Source of the DNA: Melitaea cinxia
Lineage: Eukaryota > Arthropoda > Insecta > Lepidoptera > Nymphalidae
Direction of reading: 5' to 3'
Assembly (NCBI RefSeq): GCF_905220565.1
Contig: NC_059419.1
Span: forward strand, 8,919,326-8,983,325
DNA: 64,000 nucleotides
Position 1 is the first letter of the stretch, and each line of letters begins with the position of its first letter. Of the stretch, positions 1-9,964 are shown in pieces. Both the position numbers and the translations under genes were made by a program. Under the pieces are notes generated by a model that was given only the letters and a program-made list of their open reading frames with translations, was not told where the DNA came from and did no database searches.

Positions 1-1198
1 GCCATCTAATAATTCATCTAACAGTCGACTAAAAGGATCACCGTTAAGGTAAATATTACGTAATTACTTAATAACTTAACACAAATTTAATAACATATTT
101 TGAATTACCAATAGCATGAATAGACAAAAAAAAATTTTTTTAATATTGTAACAAAACAATATTAGTGTAGTTATACGTGCGATAAAGGTAAATAACTTAA
201 ATTGCTCATTATACAGTTTTAGGTACTTTTGTCATCTATTAAACTTTTAATGTTTATAATAATTTATTTTTAGTATATTGTTTTTAATTAAAAAAAATTT
301 TCTTTGAAGCCTTCAGAAGATCTATAAACCGATAACTATAGTGATTTATAGCAAGTAAGTTTATTATAATAACTCCATTTGTATATCCGATGTATGAATA
401 CATTACTTTAGTTTTGTTATTTTGTATGCTCTATATCTTCCTATTAATGAGTGTGTGTGTGTGGCTAGAACGTAATATTTATGAATGTTTACAAATCTGT
501 GCAAAATTTAATTAAAATCAGTCCAATAGTTTCGGAGATAGCCTGGACAATCATTGTGACACGAGCTTTTTATATACTCGTATATAGATTACTTTAGATA
601 AGTAAAGTCATCCCTTTAGTCTCCTTTTTATAGAAATGTCTTATATTTGGTCTATTGTCAATTATTGTTTACATTTCTCCATATATTTTTAATATTCACT
701 CTCAAACCCTGACTTTTGGATCTGTAGACAAGCGTCTGACACACAGCGCCCTCTGTTTGCCATATCTGTTGGCACAAATTGCATAGTATGCTACGTTGTT
801 ATAACTGACATCAGAATACTAGTTTTCTACAAAGTAAAGAAAAAATCGCATTTATCTTCACAGTTGTTTATGTGATGTACATTCAAATATGAAAGTTTTA
901 AAGCAAAATAGTTTTCTGCATAATACAGAAATTAGCATATTGCCTACATAATGCATATAAAATGAACCGTGAGCTGGACCGTCATGCTAATACATTATTA
1001 TCATTAATCTTCTTAACGTACATCATATATTATTTTTATTGTTTATTGACGGAAGAGGATTTTACATTTAGTTTATATTTGCATTTATTTATTTATTTAT
1101 TTGTTAGTCATCATTTTAACATTTGAATTTTTTTTTTAAACTTTAAAGACAGTGAATAATGTTATATTGTATATTTATGAATAACACATTATTTACAG
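1..1198. other. Magi intron, mostly unannotated
   Basis: AT-rich DNA without a credible exon. About 490-600 resembles the 3' part of the repeat family that carries AGTCCAATAGTTTCGGAGAT and ends near a TATATA stretch. A (TTTA)n run lies near 1084-1103. Confidence 0.5.
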
Positions 1199-1274
1199 GT
1201 TACGGTCACCGACACGATCGCCATGCTATGCAGAAGAAACTCAGAATGCACTATACGTTGCCAGCTACCCACAG
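1199..1274 (+). CDS. Magi: Magi exon a (linker, partial gene)
   Basis: An acceptor ending TTTACAG precedes 1199 and a donor GTATAA follows 1274. In the only frame that joins in phase to the next exon it reads LRSPTRSPCYAEETQNALYV.., a serine/proline-rich linker with no recognisable domain. All three frames are open across these 76 bases, so the frame rests on splice phase alone. Confidence 0.5.
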
Positions 1275-4200
1275 GTATAATAACATTTAAAAATATTTTA
1301 AACATAAATAAGAGGCGCCAATTTATTACCTACATAAAATCAGCTCACGTATCATCATCATACAGCGCGTTCGTAAGCTCACACATAGCAATTAAATATT
1401 ACAAAATATATTTACATTTTAACTTCTATTTACAATAATCAGCCACAGCAAGTTAACAAACAGACATCTTTTTGGTCCTTCGAGCCGGATATGAACCAGC
1501 GACCTATGGATTTAGAGCGGTTGTTAGATTTGACTACTATATGATATCGTGACATCGCTCTAGTGTAGTGATGCGTGTAGTTTTTTTATATAATTAGGTC
1601 GGCAAACAAGCGTACGGCTCACTTGATGGTAAGCGATTACCGTAGTTTATAGACTTCTGAAATACCAGAAACATCCCAAGCGTGTTGCGTTTAGCAACTC
1701 CTTCAGGTGCTCTGGTCACCTTACTCACCAACAGGAACACAACAAAGGAAGATATTTCCTGCTGTGCCCTACCTCAGCTGTACAGTACGGACGCGCTCAC
1801 GCACCGTCAATCGCGGGTTCGATTCCCGCTCGGGATGGTATGGAGAGTGCCGGTCGGCCCGGGCTCAAGCGCAGTGTGCGCAGGTGCAGGCGGGCGGCGG
1901 CGCGGACCCGGCGGCGGACGTGCGCGTGCGGCTGGCGCGCGGCGCGGCGGGCTTCGGCTTCCGCATCGTGGGCGGCACCGAGGACGGCAGCCGCGTGGCC
2001 GTGGGCCGCGTCGTGCCGGGTGAGTGGAAACTATCTTTATAATATAAATAATTAGCCGACCCGTGCCCACTTCGTTGGGCGTGAATTATTATTATATCAA
2101 CCAAATAACATACTTTAAAGAACTAATTTTATAGCACTTAAATAAATAATATGTTGCTCCAACGCCATCTATCAAAAATCGAGAAAACGTCGTCGATAGA
2201 CTAAAATAAGACTAAATTAATAACGTCGAAAGACTAATAAATTGTTTTCTAATAGCGATAGATGGCGCTAGTTTATTTACCATTTTGATATTATATTTTA
2301 ATCTTATTCTTATTTACTGAATTTTTTTGTTCAAATACAATAAAATATAGCCTATGTCACTCCTGAATAGTGTAGCTTTCTGTTAGTGAAAGAATTTTCA
2401 TGATCGGATCAGTATTTGCGAAGATTACCCCCTACATACAAACAAAGTTATAAACTTTACCTCTTATATTAGTATAGATAAATAAAAAGCCTTTATTCGG
2501 ACATTACATTTACAACTATGTTTCCATATATAACATTGTAAAATTATTCACACATATGCCATTTTTTAACTTTCCTTAAGTCCGTTTGCCAATCGACAAA
2601 GGCCTCCAACCTATTCCATTCTAATGTCTCTCTAGCCACCCTACTTCATATTATACCTGCAACCTGCCTGATATCATCATCCCACCTTTTTTAACCGACT
2701 TCCAAAAAAGGAGGAGGTTCTCAATTCGACTGTATTTTTTTTTTTTTTTTATGTATGTTACATCAGAACTTTTGACTGGGTAGACCGATTTCGACAAATT
2801 TTCTTTTAATCGAAAGGTGATGTGTGCCAATTGGTCCCATTTAAATTTATTTGAGATCTAACAACTACTTTTCGAGCTATATCTAATAATGCGTTTTTAC
2901 TTGACGCTTTTTTCGTCGACCTACGTTGTATTATACCGCATAACTTTCTACTGGATGTACCGATTTTGATAATTCTTTTATTGTCGGAAAGGAGATATCC
3001 CAAGCTTAGTACCATGATAAGGAAACCAGGATCTGATGATGGGATCCCAGAGAAATCGAGGGAAACTCTTGAAAATCCGCAATAACTTTTTACTGGGTGT
3101 ACCGATTTTAATAATTTTTAATTTAATCGAAAGCTGATGTTTGTCATGTGGTCACATATAAATTTTATTGAGATCTGATAACTACTTTTTGAGTAATCTT
3201 TGATAACGCGACTATTTTTTCGTCGATCCACGTTGTATTACTCGTCGATGTAATTGAAGTCGGTTTTTTTTTTCGTTTGCGAGCAAATACAATTATTTTT
3301 TGTCTACCTCTTTTTCTTTTACCTTCCCCTGGGTACTATAGTGTAACTATTTTGCTCCACTTGTCCTTTCCTCTGATCATGTGTCCCGACCACTTCCATT
3401 TTAGTCTTTTTATTTTTAGGGCTACGTCCTGTATCTTGGTCGTTTTCCTAATCTCAATATTTCGTTTTCTTTTCCCCTTTTTTACTCCTATCATACTTCT
3501 CTCCATTGCTAGTTGACAAATGCCAATTCTGTCCATTGTGTTTTTTGTTATCGCCCATGTTTGACTTCCATACATTAAAATTTGTAAAATACGGGCATTA
3601 AAAAGTTTACTTTTTATTGTTATGTGTACATTTTTGTCTTTCATTACTTATTTTAGACCCCAATACCTTTTCCAACTGTTTGATATCCTTCTTTCGATTT
3701 CTTTGTTTATGTTAACATTAGGTGATATTAGCTGTCCGAGGTATATATATACATAACTGATTTGTGACTCACATTTATACTGCTTTTATATCCATTACTC
3801 ATAAGTTTTGTTTTTTCGGGATTTAATTTTAGTCCTACTTTTTCACTCTCAGATTCTAATTCGTTTAACATTATTTTGTTTTTAAACGAAAAATCTACTA
3901 CATTATAATTTTGACATACGTTCGTTTCCCAAACATTGTACAACAAATTCCAATGACTCTGGTCGATATAATTAATATACAACTTATGAAATGTAGTAAT
4001 TATAATAGGTTTCCGGAAAGTGCTTTAAAGAGAGATAAAGTAAAAGAAGTATATGATACTATTAAAAACGTTAATGTTTTCGAATGGAAACAAAGCCTGA
4101 AAAAGCTATGGGTTCCACATGAAACTTATTATGTTGTACTCGTTGTAAAATTTTATTATCCAACAGAAAAACTTAATGGTTAAATTTCGTACCCTGATTA

Positions 4201-7200
4201 ACGATCGCTATACAGTGTCTATTTATAACGACCGGGAGTGATGACTTAACGTACTCTCTGAGGCGCGGTGGGGAGACCCATAAGGACAGACATCCTAACC
4301 AGAAAATAATGTTTGTGCAAATACAAATATCCATCACGAATGGAAAGCGAACCCTTTTTTTTTTAATATCACTAGTTCGGCAAACAAGCGTACGGCTCAC
4401 CTGATGGTAAGCGATTACCGTAGCTTATAGACGCCTGCTATACCAGAAGCATCGCAAGCGCATTGCCGACCCAATCCCCAATCCCCCCCAGGAGCTCTGG
4501 TCACCTTACTCACCAACAGGAACACAATACTGCTTGAAAGCATTATTATTTAGCTGTGATCTTCTGTAAGGTCGAAGTACTACCCCAGTCGGGCTGCTCC
4601 AATTTTGAGCAAGAAATTCCTGCTGTGCCCTACCTCAGTTGAAACCCTCATCGGTGTTTTAGGCGCCTACACACGATACTACACCAGAGCTGTACAAAGA
4701 CCTACAATTTTATTAAAAAATATGCCCATCACCATTTCGCTCTTTTACAATATTACTCACATAAACTAGTCGACGACTTATGCACCTTTTGTTACATTCA
4801 GAAAACGGTTCGTTCCGTTTACGAACTGATACATTTATAGTCTTATTATAATGTTAATATTTCGTCAGAAAAACAAACCGCTTCCTAAATATATAAACCG
4901 AGCATTATTGAATGCATTTATTACAAACGTTATTCAAGTCGCTGACATCACAATATAACCCACCGTGTCAACAGGCGGCCCGGCGGACGGTCTCCTACGG
5001 CCGGGCGATTTGTTAACGTCAGTGGATGGAGTGTCACTCGCCGGAGCCACACACGCGCTGGCCGTGGCTTACGTCTGCCAAGCTGCTGCTAGAGGACACG
5101 TAAGCATTTTTAACTAACTTTTTTTATAAATAAATAAACTCTTCACACTCAACGGCCCCCAGTAGGATTCTTTCCTGTGTTGGGGGTCCGAAAACACACA
5201 CAATACACATGCACAAACGCCCAGACCACGACACACATCTATATGGCCAAAAAAATATCTGTTGTGAGCGGGGATCGAACCCTCGGCTGCCAGCGCAACA
5301 GTCAGCACTGTGACCGCTGCGCCGACGCGTTGTCAAACTGTATTTAGCTTTGTATATACAGGTACAAGCAAGATACATTCAATTGTTCCGCATACATTTC
5401 TTTTTTTTTTTAATATCACTAGGTCGGCAAACAAACGTACGGCTCACCTGATGGTAAGAGATTACCGTAGCTTATAGACGCCTACAATACCAGAAGCATC
5501 GAAAACGCGTTGCCGACCCAATCCCCAATCCCCCCCAGGAGCTCTGGTCACCTTACTCGCCAACAGGAACACAATACTGCTTGGAAGCAGTATTATTTAG
5601 CTGTGGTCTTCTGTAAGTTCGAGGTACAACCCCAGTCGGGCTGCTCCATATTTTGAACAGGAAATTCCTGCTGTGCCCTACCTCAGTTAACTCTGTAAGC
5701 TATGTACAAAAAGTTGTTTAGACAAGAAATAGTTTTTTGACGTAAATGAAACATGTAATAGAAACATAGTTTTCTAATGTTTACGCGAATTTCACTCATT
5801 ATAATGAAACAACTTTTTCTTATTTTATCGAGTTTATTAAGTTTTTAGATGTCCGACGTTTCGGATACTTAACAGCAACCATGGTTTCGGGAGGAGGGAG
5901 TCCTCCGATATAATCCTAAAGAGTTGTTTCATTATAACGTAATAGACATGTCAAATCATATCGAAAACTATTCTTCATTTATTGGATTGATTGATACATG
6001 TTGAATTGAATGCCTCGTACTTTGATATACTTTATAAACTGTAAGTCTTTAAGACTTAGTATGTTAGTGGAAAATAGCTATCACCTACGCCCTTTAGTCC
6101 ATTTTGTTTTATACTCATTCTCTTTTCTTATAAAACAACTGATAATTAACTTTTTTTTTTTCGTAACAATGAATGTAAATGTATTAACAAGTATAAATTT
6201 AAATTATTTCAGGTGACACTCGGTGTGAGACACAATAGAGCTGATATCCAGCCTCTTGGACTGCCAACCATGCCAGCGACTCACCCCCATCAACCTATGT
6301 TGGCGTGAGTTTTTTCACGCCTTTTTATGGTTTTTTGGCTAATAATGATAATTTTTATGTAAATATGCATGAATATATACAATGTTCTAATTCAACTAAG
6401 CCCATACCAATCAAAATCTAAACTTTTCATCATTAAACGAAATTAATCATATGTTTTCATAATATAATTTGTGGTGTGAAATTATAATATTATTTTTAAT
6501 TTTTATAATATGACATTTATTAACAGATAAAAATTTTGTAATCAAGAAATTGTCAAGTAAAACGTTGACCATAGATTAAAAAAAATTCTGCTGTCTAAAC
6601 ATTTCTAGTGTTTACCTTTTTTGAGTTTTGTGACATGTTACATTCATATTTATAGTCTTTATTCTTGAAACATTAGTAAACTCGTAGATTGTAAACGGTA
6701 ATTGACAAATTGGACCGAGTAATAATAATACATTGACGCGTTCACACTTTTTTTTTTTTCTTTTTAATTTGCTTATCTCATTATTTATCTATAGTTTTAT
6801 GAAGAAAAAACATTTGATAGTTTTTTTTCGTTTTTATTTTGTTTGTAATAGATAAACTACCAAAATTTCAGGTCCGGTTGTAAAAATTCTTTCTCCAGTA
6901 GAATGTGACATTATTACCAATCAATATCCAATTGACTATATTTATTTATTTATTTATTTATTTTCTTACATCTAATATTACAGGCATAACCCAATTCATT
7001 AGACATAGTAAAGGAGACAAAAAGCAAAAGGAAAAAAATATTCAACTACAATTAAAAGAATTAAATGGGAGACAGTGAAAAGCTAATATTAACTGAATAA
7101 TGTGATATGAGACAGTTTTAGTACTGCTCCTTTCATTAAGTTGCTATTTCCCAACGAAGAGATAATAAAAAAATCGGACCATAATAAGTGAGATTAATGT

Positions 7201-9666
7201 GTTAATAGTAATTTACAAGAATGTCGAGAGCCGCTTTATCTCTTTCTGTAATAATTATTGTAGTATACATATGTAATATTTATTGTAACGTACTGTAGAT
7301 AGTAAAAAATGGGTTAACAGAAAGAATATGTACTTAGACTTGAGATTTGTTAGGCCCGCTGTTTCAGCTAGCACGGACTTTTTTTTAATCAAAAAACACA
7401 AACATTAGGTTACTTTAGGAAGAAACGAACTTGTCTGTAGGTGAAGGGAGTCGTCCATTAATCACGTGAGGCTCGAAGAGGGGGGGGGGGGGGGGGTCGG
7501 AAAGACAAAACAAAACATCACAAGAAGGGAGGGGAGCTACATTGACTTATCATGTGTAGTTATTTTTCGTTGAACCTGTTTAAAAATTTGTATCACAACG
7601 TTTAATATTTCAAAATTTATTCAGAGCTTACATGTATTTAAAAAAATACACGTTATTAAAAAAAATACACGTGATTTATTTTACTTTAAAACCGCACCAA
7701 ATATTACCAAGGGGGGGGGGGGTAGAAGGACAGTGATTAAAGGACGAGGTAGGTAAACATGTTTATATTAAATCATATTATCCTGAAATGTCTTAACCTG
7801 TCCTTAGACGGGTAAAACGCCGCTACACAGCTAGTACATTACACAGGTTGCTAAGTATGACATATTATACAGGGAACCGCTGCACCACGTGCCGGCTTCC
7901 TACAACATCTTGCATCCAGCGCCGATGTACCCGCCCACCGCTCATATGTCCATGTTGGTTGCATTTTCTTCCTTATGTACATACTATTTAGGTTCATACT
8001 CATTTGCATGTTTGTTCATAATTTAACTAATCTTGGCGCAAGTGCTATGAATGTATGGGATTTTTGGATAAAATAAAAAAAGAATGGCTTCGAAGTGTTT
8101 TGCCGATTCTTTAACTTAACTTTTATCAATAACTATAATTAATTGATGACAATAATATAATTTAATTTTTGTAGAATTACGATTTAAAAGTGTTTTAAAG
8201 TAAAGTGAATGTACCACTAGTAACATTAAAACATTTACCAAAAAAAAATTAAGACAAAAGTAACATTATAATACTGTAATTTTAAATAACTGTACTATTA
8301 CGTACTACGTACTGTAAAATAACTCAATTGACAGTTTATATATCCTAACTAGCTTTTACGCGCGGCGTCGCTCGCATTGATTTTTTTAAATAAAAAGTAT
8401 CCTATGTTACTTCTAATACCTCCAAGAATATGTGTACCAAGTTTCATGCCGATCGGTTAAGTAGTTTTCGCGTGAAAGCCTAACAAACAAAATTACATTC
8501 ACATTTATAATATTAGTAGGGATTATTTAACATAAAAGACAAAAGTACGTCCCTTAGATGTACCCCATTGTGAAATAACTTGTATTTCGTGCACTCTTCA
8601 TATGTTCGTACAATCATAGCAATTTGCGTCAGAATAACTTGAAGCGTTTTTCCTTTCTTGAAAATATCATAATGATAACAATATTATGGGTAACACAGAT
8701 ATTCATACTTCATTTGGTATCTATAAGAAGAAAATAGTGACTCATCGCTGTCACTTAGTCACGCCCATTGACCGAATAGAAGTAAATCCAATAAATCGTA
8801 ATAAAACAGAACCCCTAAATGAACAAAAATGTTTAAATTGACAAGTTGAAGTGAGCCCCTCTTCAACTTGTCAAATTAAACATTTTTGGTTTTTGTTTAT
8901 TGTTCACTTTTTTTTTTTATAAAGAAAGTAGAAAATATCTATAAAATGTTTTTGATATACTCGGGTTGTGATAAAATGTACATTTATTAGGTACGGTGTC
9001 CAATACGACACAAATGCAGGGTGGTCGCCGACGCCCTACGACGTGACCGTGACCCGGAACGAAGGAGAGGGATTCGGTTTTGTTGTAATATCCTCTACCA
9101 ACAAAGCCACTAGTACCATAGGTAAGTTATCTTCCAGTTTCTATTCTTCTCACTTTCTGTCTCTTTCGTTTTGCGAGGAAAAAATATTTGACGTTCGTTA
9201 ATATAAACATCTGGTTTTAAAGCCTACTTGTTATAGGAACTTCTGATTGATTGATTTATAAAAAAATATCCATAAGAATTGCATTACCCTACTGGGTGCC
9301 ACCAATCCGTAGCAAATCAATGTTCATGAACCCCGTCTTTGTCCTTAACATGGTTAACTCTCTTGTAATCCAATTCATATTACATACACATCGTTGATAC
9401 TGCAATACCTCGTAACCAACAGTGGCAAGAAGGTATTGCAGTATTGCCGACAACATTAACATCTGATCACACACAAACGGCTCACGATGTCCGCAGGCCA
9501 GCTGATCCCCAACTCGCCGGCGGCGCGCTGCGGGCGCCTGCGCGTGGGCGACACCATCGTGGCCATCAACGGGCAGCCCGTGCGCAACCTGCCGCACCCC
9601 GACGTGGTGGCGCTCATCAAGCGCTCGGGCGCCGCCGTCACGCTCACCGTCACGCGCCACGACTGA
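1199..9666 (+). CDS. Magi: Magi-like scaffold protein gene, 3' part (PDZ domains)
   Basis: Seven exons join in phase: 1199-1274, 1884-2019, 4975-5099, 6213-6304, 7873-7953, 8991-9121 and 9497-9666, ending in TGA at 9664-9666. All introns are GT-AG. The product holds two PDZ domains. The first runs from VRLARG..GFGFRIVGG (exon 2) through GGPADGLLRPGDLL (exon 3) to VTLGVRHN (exon 4). The second runs from YDVTVTRNEGEGFGFVV (exon 6) to SPAARCGRLRVGDTIVAING and VTLTVTRHD (exon 7). The PDZ order, the proline-rich linker and the YDV..EGFGFV start of the last domain match the C-terminal PDZ pair of MAGI proteins, which scaffold receptors and junction proteins at the cell cortex. The guanylate-kinase and WW parts would lie upstream of the window. 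Exons 2, 3 and 7 are very GC-rich, unlike the AT-rich introns. Another multi-PDZ scaffold is possible but less likely. Confidence 0.85.
1575..1780 (+). repeat. Interspersed repeat A, truncated copy
   Basis: It contains GGCAAACAAGCGTACGGCTC, GATGGTAAGCGATTACCGTA and CTCTGGTCACCTTACTCACC, shared with copies at 4360 and 5400. It lies within 110 bases of a Magi exon. Confidence 0.8.
1785..1850 (+). repeat. tRNA-like SINE fragment
   Basis: It carries GCGGGTTCGATTCCCGC, a perfect T-arm and box B of RNA polymerase III promoters, but no full cloverleaf. It joins repeat A directly upstream of a Magi exon. Confidence 0.6.
1884..2019 (+). CDS. Magi: Magi exon b (start of penultimate PDZ)
   Basis: This exon encodes VRVRLARGAAGFGFRIVGG and following residues, the first strand and carboxylate-binding loop (GFGF) of a PDZ domain. 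The donor is G|GTGAGT and the exon ends in phase 1. The start is uncertain: CAG acceptors end at 1874, 1883 and 1889, and all three keep the frame or nearly so. The acceptor region has almost no pyrimidine tract because repeat DNA lies directly upstream. GC content is extreme. Confidence 0.8.
2053..2480 (+). repeat. Interspersed repeat D with small inverted repeat inside
   Basis: It starts TAGCCGACCCGTGCCCACTT and holds the family's middle part (CCTATGTCACTCCTGAATAG). Inside, AACGCCATCTATC at 2161-2173 is mirrored by GATAGATGGCGCT at 2267-2279, a small TIR element. Confidence 0.65.
2560..3990 (-). pseudogene. RTE-like LINE reverse transcriptase fragment, interrupted
   Basis: The minus strand at 3728-3982 encodes LESESEKVGLKLNPEKTKLM, a post-palm RT segment. 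At 3336-3644 it encodes LMYGSQTWAITKN and LKWKWSGHMIRGKDKWSK, the C-terminal part of RTE-type polyproteins. The next coding piece (..DDIRQVAGI, ..WNRLEAFVDWQTD) lies at about 2580-2690, after a 600-bp insertion of another repeat. Stops and frameshifts break the frame. It is a dead fragment without endonuclease. Confidence 0.75.
2691..3296 (+). mobile_element. Non-autonomous element C (AACCGACTTCC...GAAGTCGGTT), long form
   Basis: It starts AACCGACTTCCAAAAAAGGA and ends GAAGTCGGTT followed by CGTTTGCGAGCAAATACAAT. The short ends are mirror images. Two related internal blocks are present, each with a phrase like TGTACCGATTTTGAT. It has no ORF. Further copies lie at 14803, 36970 and 39905. It sits inside a LINE fragment. 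Confidence 0.8.
4195..4345 (+). repeat. SINE-like repeat H fragment
   Basis: It shares TCTCTGAGGCGCGGTGGGGA and CATAAGGACAGAC with the segment at 43740-43800. No coding signal. Confidence 0.5.
4352..4650 (+). repeat. Interspersed repeat A
   Basis: A T-run and TAATATCACTA lead into GGCAAACAAGCGTACGGCTC; it ends CTGCTGTGCCCTACCTCAGT. It is nearly the same as the copy at 5399-5695. Confidence 0.85.
4975..5099 (+). CDS. Magi: Magi exon c (middle of penultimate PDZ)
   Basis: Acceptor CAACAG; phase 1 entry completes a glycine. It reads GPADGLLRPGDLLTSVDGVS.. and ..ALAVAYVCQAAARGH, the GD-L-x-V-(D/N)-G core and second helix of a PDZ domain. The donor is GTAAGC and the exit phase is 0. Confidence 0.88.
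5113..5340 (-). mobile_element. tRNA-derived SINE
   Basis: On the minus strand the head at 5340-5268 reads as a tRNA-like promoter: GCGCAGCGGTCACAGTG (box A region) and GAGGGTTCGATCCCCGC (box B). The body has ACGACACACATCTATATGGC on the plus strand and the tail ends in a TTTATT-rich stretch. It lies in a Magi intron just after exon c. Confidence 0.8.
5399..5695 (+). repeat. Interspersed repeat A
   Basis: T-run, then TAATATCACTAGGTCGGCAA, ending CCTGCTGTGCCCTACCTCAG. This is one of the two most complete copies in the window. Confidence 0.85.
5770..5945 (+). mobile_element. Foldback/TIR element E
   Basis: It starts TTCTAATGTTTACGCGAATT with CATTATAATGAAACAACTTT, and closes with the mirror AGTTGTTTCATTATAACG. 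It holds GACGTTTCGGATACTTAACA and AGCAACCATGG. Related copies are at 16184, 36777 and 50527. Confidence 0.7.
6213..6304 (+). CDS. Magi: Magi exon d (last PDZ strand plus linker)
   Basis: Acceptor ATTTCAG. It starts VTLGVRHN, the last beta strand of the PDZ domain, then a proline/histidine-rich linker (..GLPTMPATHPHQPMLA). The donor is GTGAGT and the exon ends in phase 2. Confidence 0.85.
7450..7748 (+). mobile_element. Small TIR element with two long G-runs
   Basis: The ends are TCGTCCATTAATCACG (7451-7466) and CAGTGATTAAAGGACGA (7731-7747), imperfect inverted repeats. G-runs lie next to both ends (about 7480-7496 and 7711-7722). It has no ORF and lies in a Magi intron. Confidence 0.7.
7873..7953 (+). 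CDS. Magi: Magi exon e (Pro/His-rich linker)
   Basis: Acceptor ATACAG. It encodes EPLHHVPASYNILHPAPMYP.., a low-complexity linker. Entry and exit phases (2 and 2) agree with both neighbours. The donor GTTGGT is non-consensus but is the only one giving the right phase. Confidence 0.7.
8350..8522 (+). repeat. Interspersed repeat D-type fragment
   Basis: It starts CTAGCTTTTACGCGCGGCGT and holds CCAAGTTTCATGCCGATCGG and a TAATATTAGTAGGGA end, the typical form of truncated retroposon tails in Lepidoptera. Confidence 0.6.
8824..8888. repeat. Near-perfect 28-bp hairpin in Magi intron
   Basis: Arms 8824-8851 and 8861-8888 pair with one mismatch around a 9-base loop (TGAGCCCCT). The stem centres on TTGACAAGTTGAAG. 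Confidence 0.85.
8991..9121 (+). CDS. Magi: Magi exon f (start of last PDZ)
   Basis: Acceptor TTATTAG. It reads YGVQYDTNAGWSPTPYDVTV then RNEGEGFGFVVISSTNKA.., matching the start of the MAGI fifth PDZ domain (YDV..ENEGFGFVI). The donor is G|GTAAGT and the exit phase is 1. Confidence 0.88.
9497..9666 (+). CDS. Magi: Magi terminal coding exon
   Basis: Acceptor CCGCAG. It completes the last PDZ domain: IGQLIPNSPAARCGRLRVGD, TIVAING, then VVALIKRSGAAVTLTVTRHD and TGA. The protein ends two or three residues after the PDZ fold, with no sixth PDZ. Seven bases after the stop is a consensus donor (G|GTGAGT), so a 3' UTR intron is possible. The 3' part of this exon is the first unit of a three-copy tandem repeat. 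Confidence 0.88.
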
Positions 9667-9964
9667 CCGGCGGGTGAGTGGCAGTAGTAGTAGTAGCTAA
9701 TAGTGAACGAGTCACTGCCGCACCCCGACGTGGTGGCGCTCATCAAGCGCTCGGGCGCCGCCGTCACGCTCACCGTCACGCGCCACGACTGACCGGCGGG
9801 TGAGTGGCAGTAGTAGTAGTAGCTAATAGTGAACGAGTCACTGCCGCACCCCGACGTGGTGGCGCTCATCAAGCGCTCGGGCGCCGCCGTCACGCTCACC
9901 GTCACGCGCCACGACTGACCGGCGGGTGAGTGGCAGTAGTAGTAGTAGTAGTAGCTAATAGTGA
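9589..9964 (+). repeat. 126-bp tandem repeat, three copies, of the Magi stop-codon region
   Basis: Units start at 9589, 9715 and 9841, each opening CTGCCGCACCCCGACG. Each holds the last 26 codons of Magi, the TGA, the GGTGAGT donor-like site, a TAG run and CTAATAGTGAA. Units 1 and 2 look identical with (TAG)4. Unit 3 has (TAG)6 and diverges at its end. The period is 42 codons, so all copies share the frame, but copies 2 and 3 lie after the first stop and are not translated from the normal message. Confidence 0.95.

Noticed and set aside
1682..2104. Several overlapping ORFs on both strands
   Set aside because: They result from the GC-rich Magi exon, where stops are rare. Only the PDZ frame is meaningful.
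3911..4183. 90-codon plus-strand ORF
   Set aside because: It largely lies opposite to, or at the edge of, the decayed LINE fragment and has no domain or splice context.
5268..5340. tRNA gene (also considered at 1785-1850, 14270-14350 and 53283-53370)
   Set aside because: Boxes A/B are present, but the acceptor stem does not close and SINE bodies follow, so these are SINE heads.
9456..9905. 149-codon minus-strand ORF over the Magi terminal exon
   Set aside because: It is the antisense shadow of a GC-rich exon repeated in multiples of three bases, so the open frame simply repeats.
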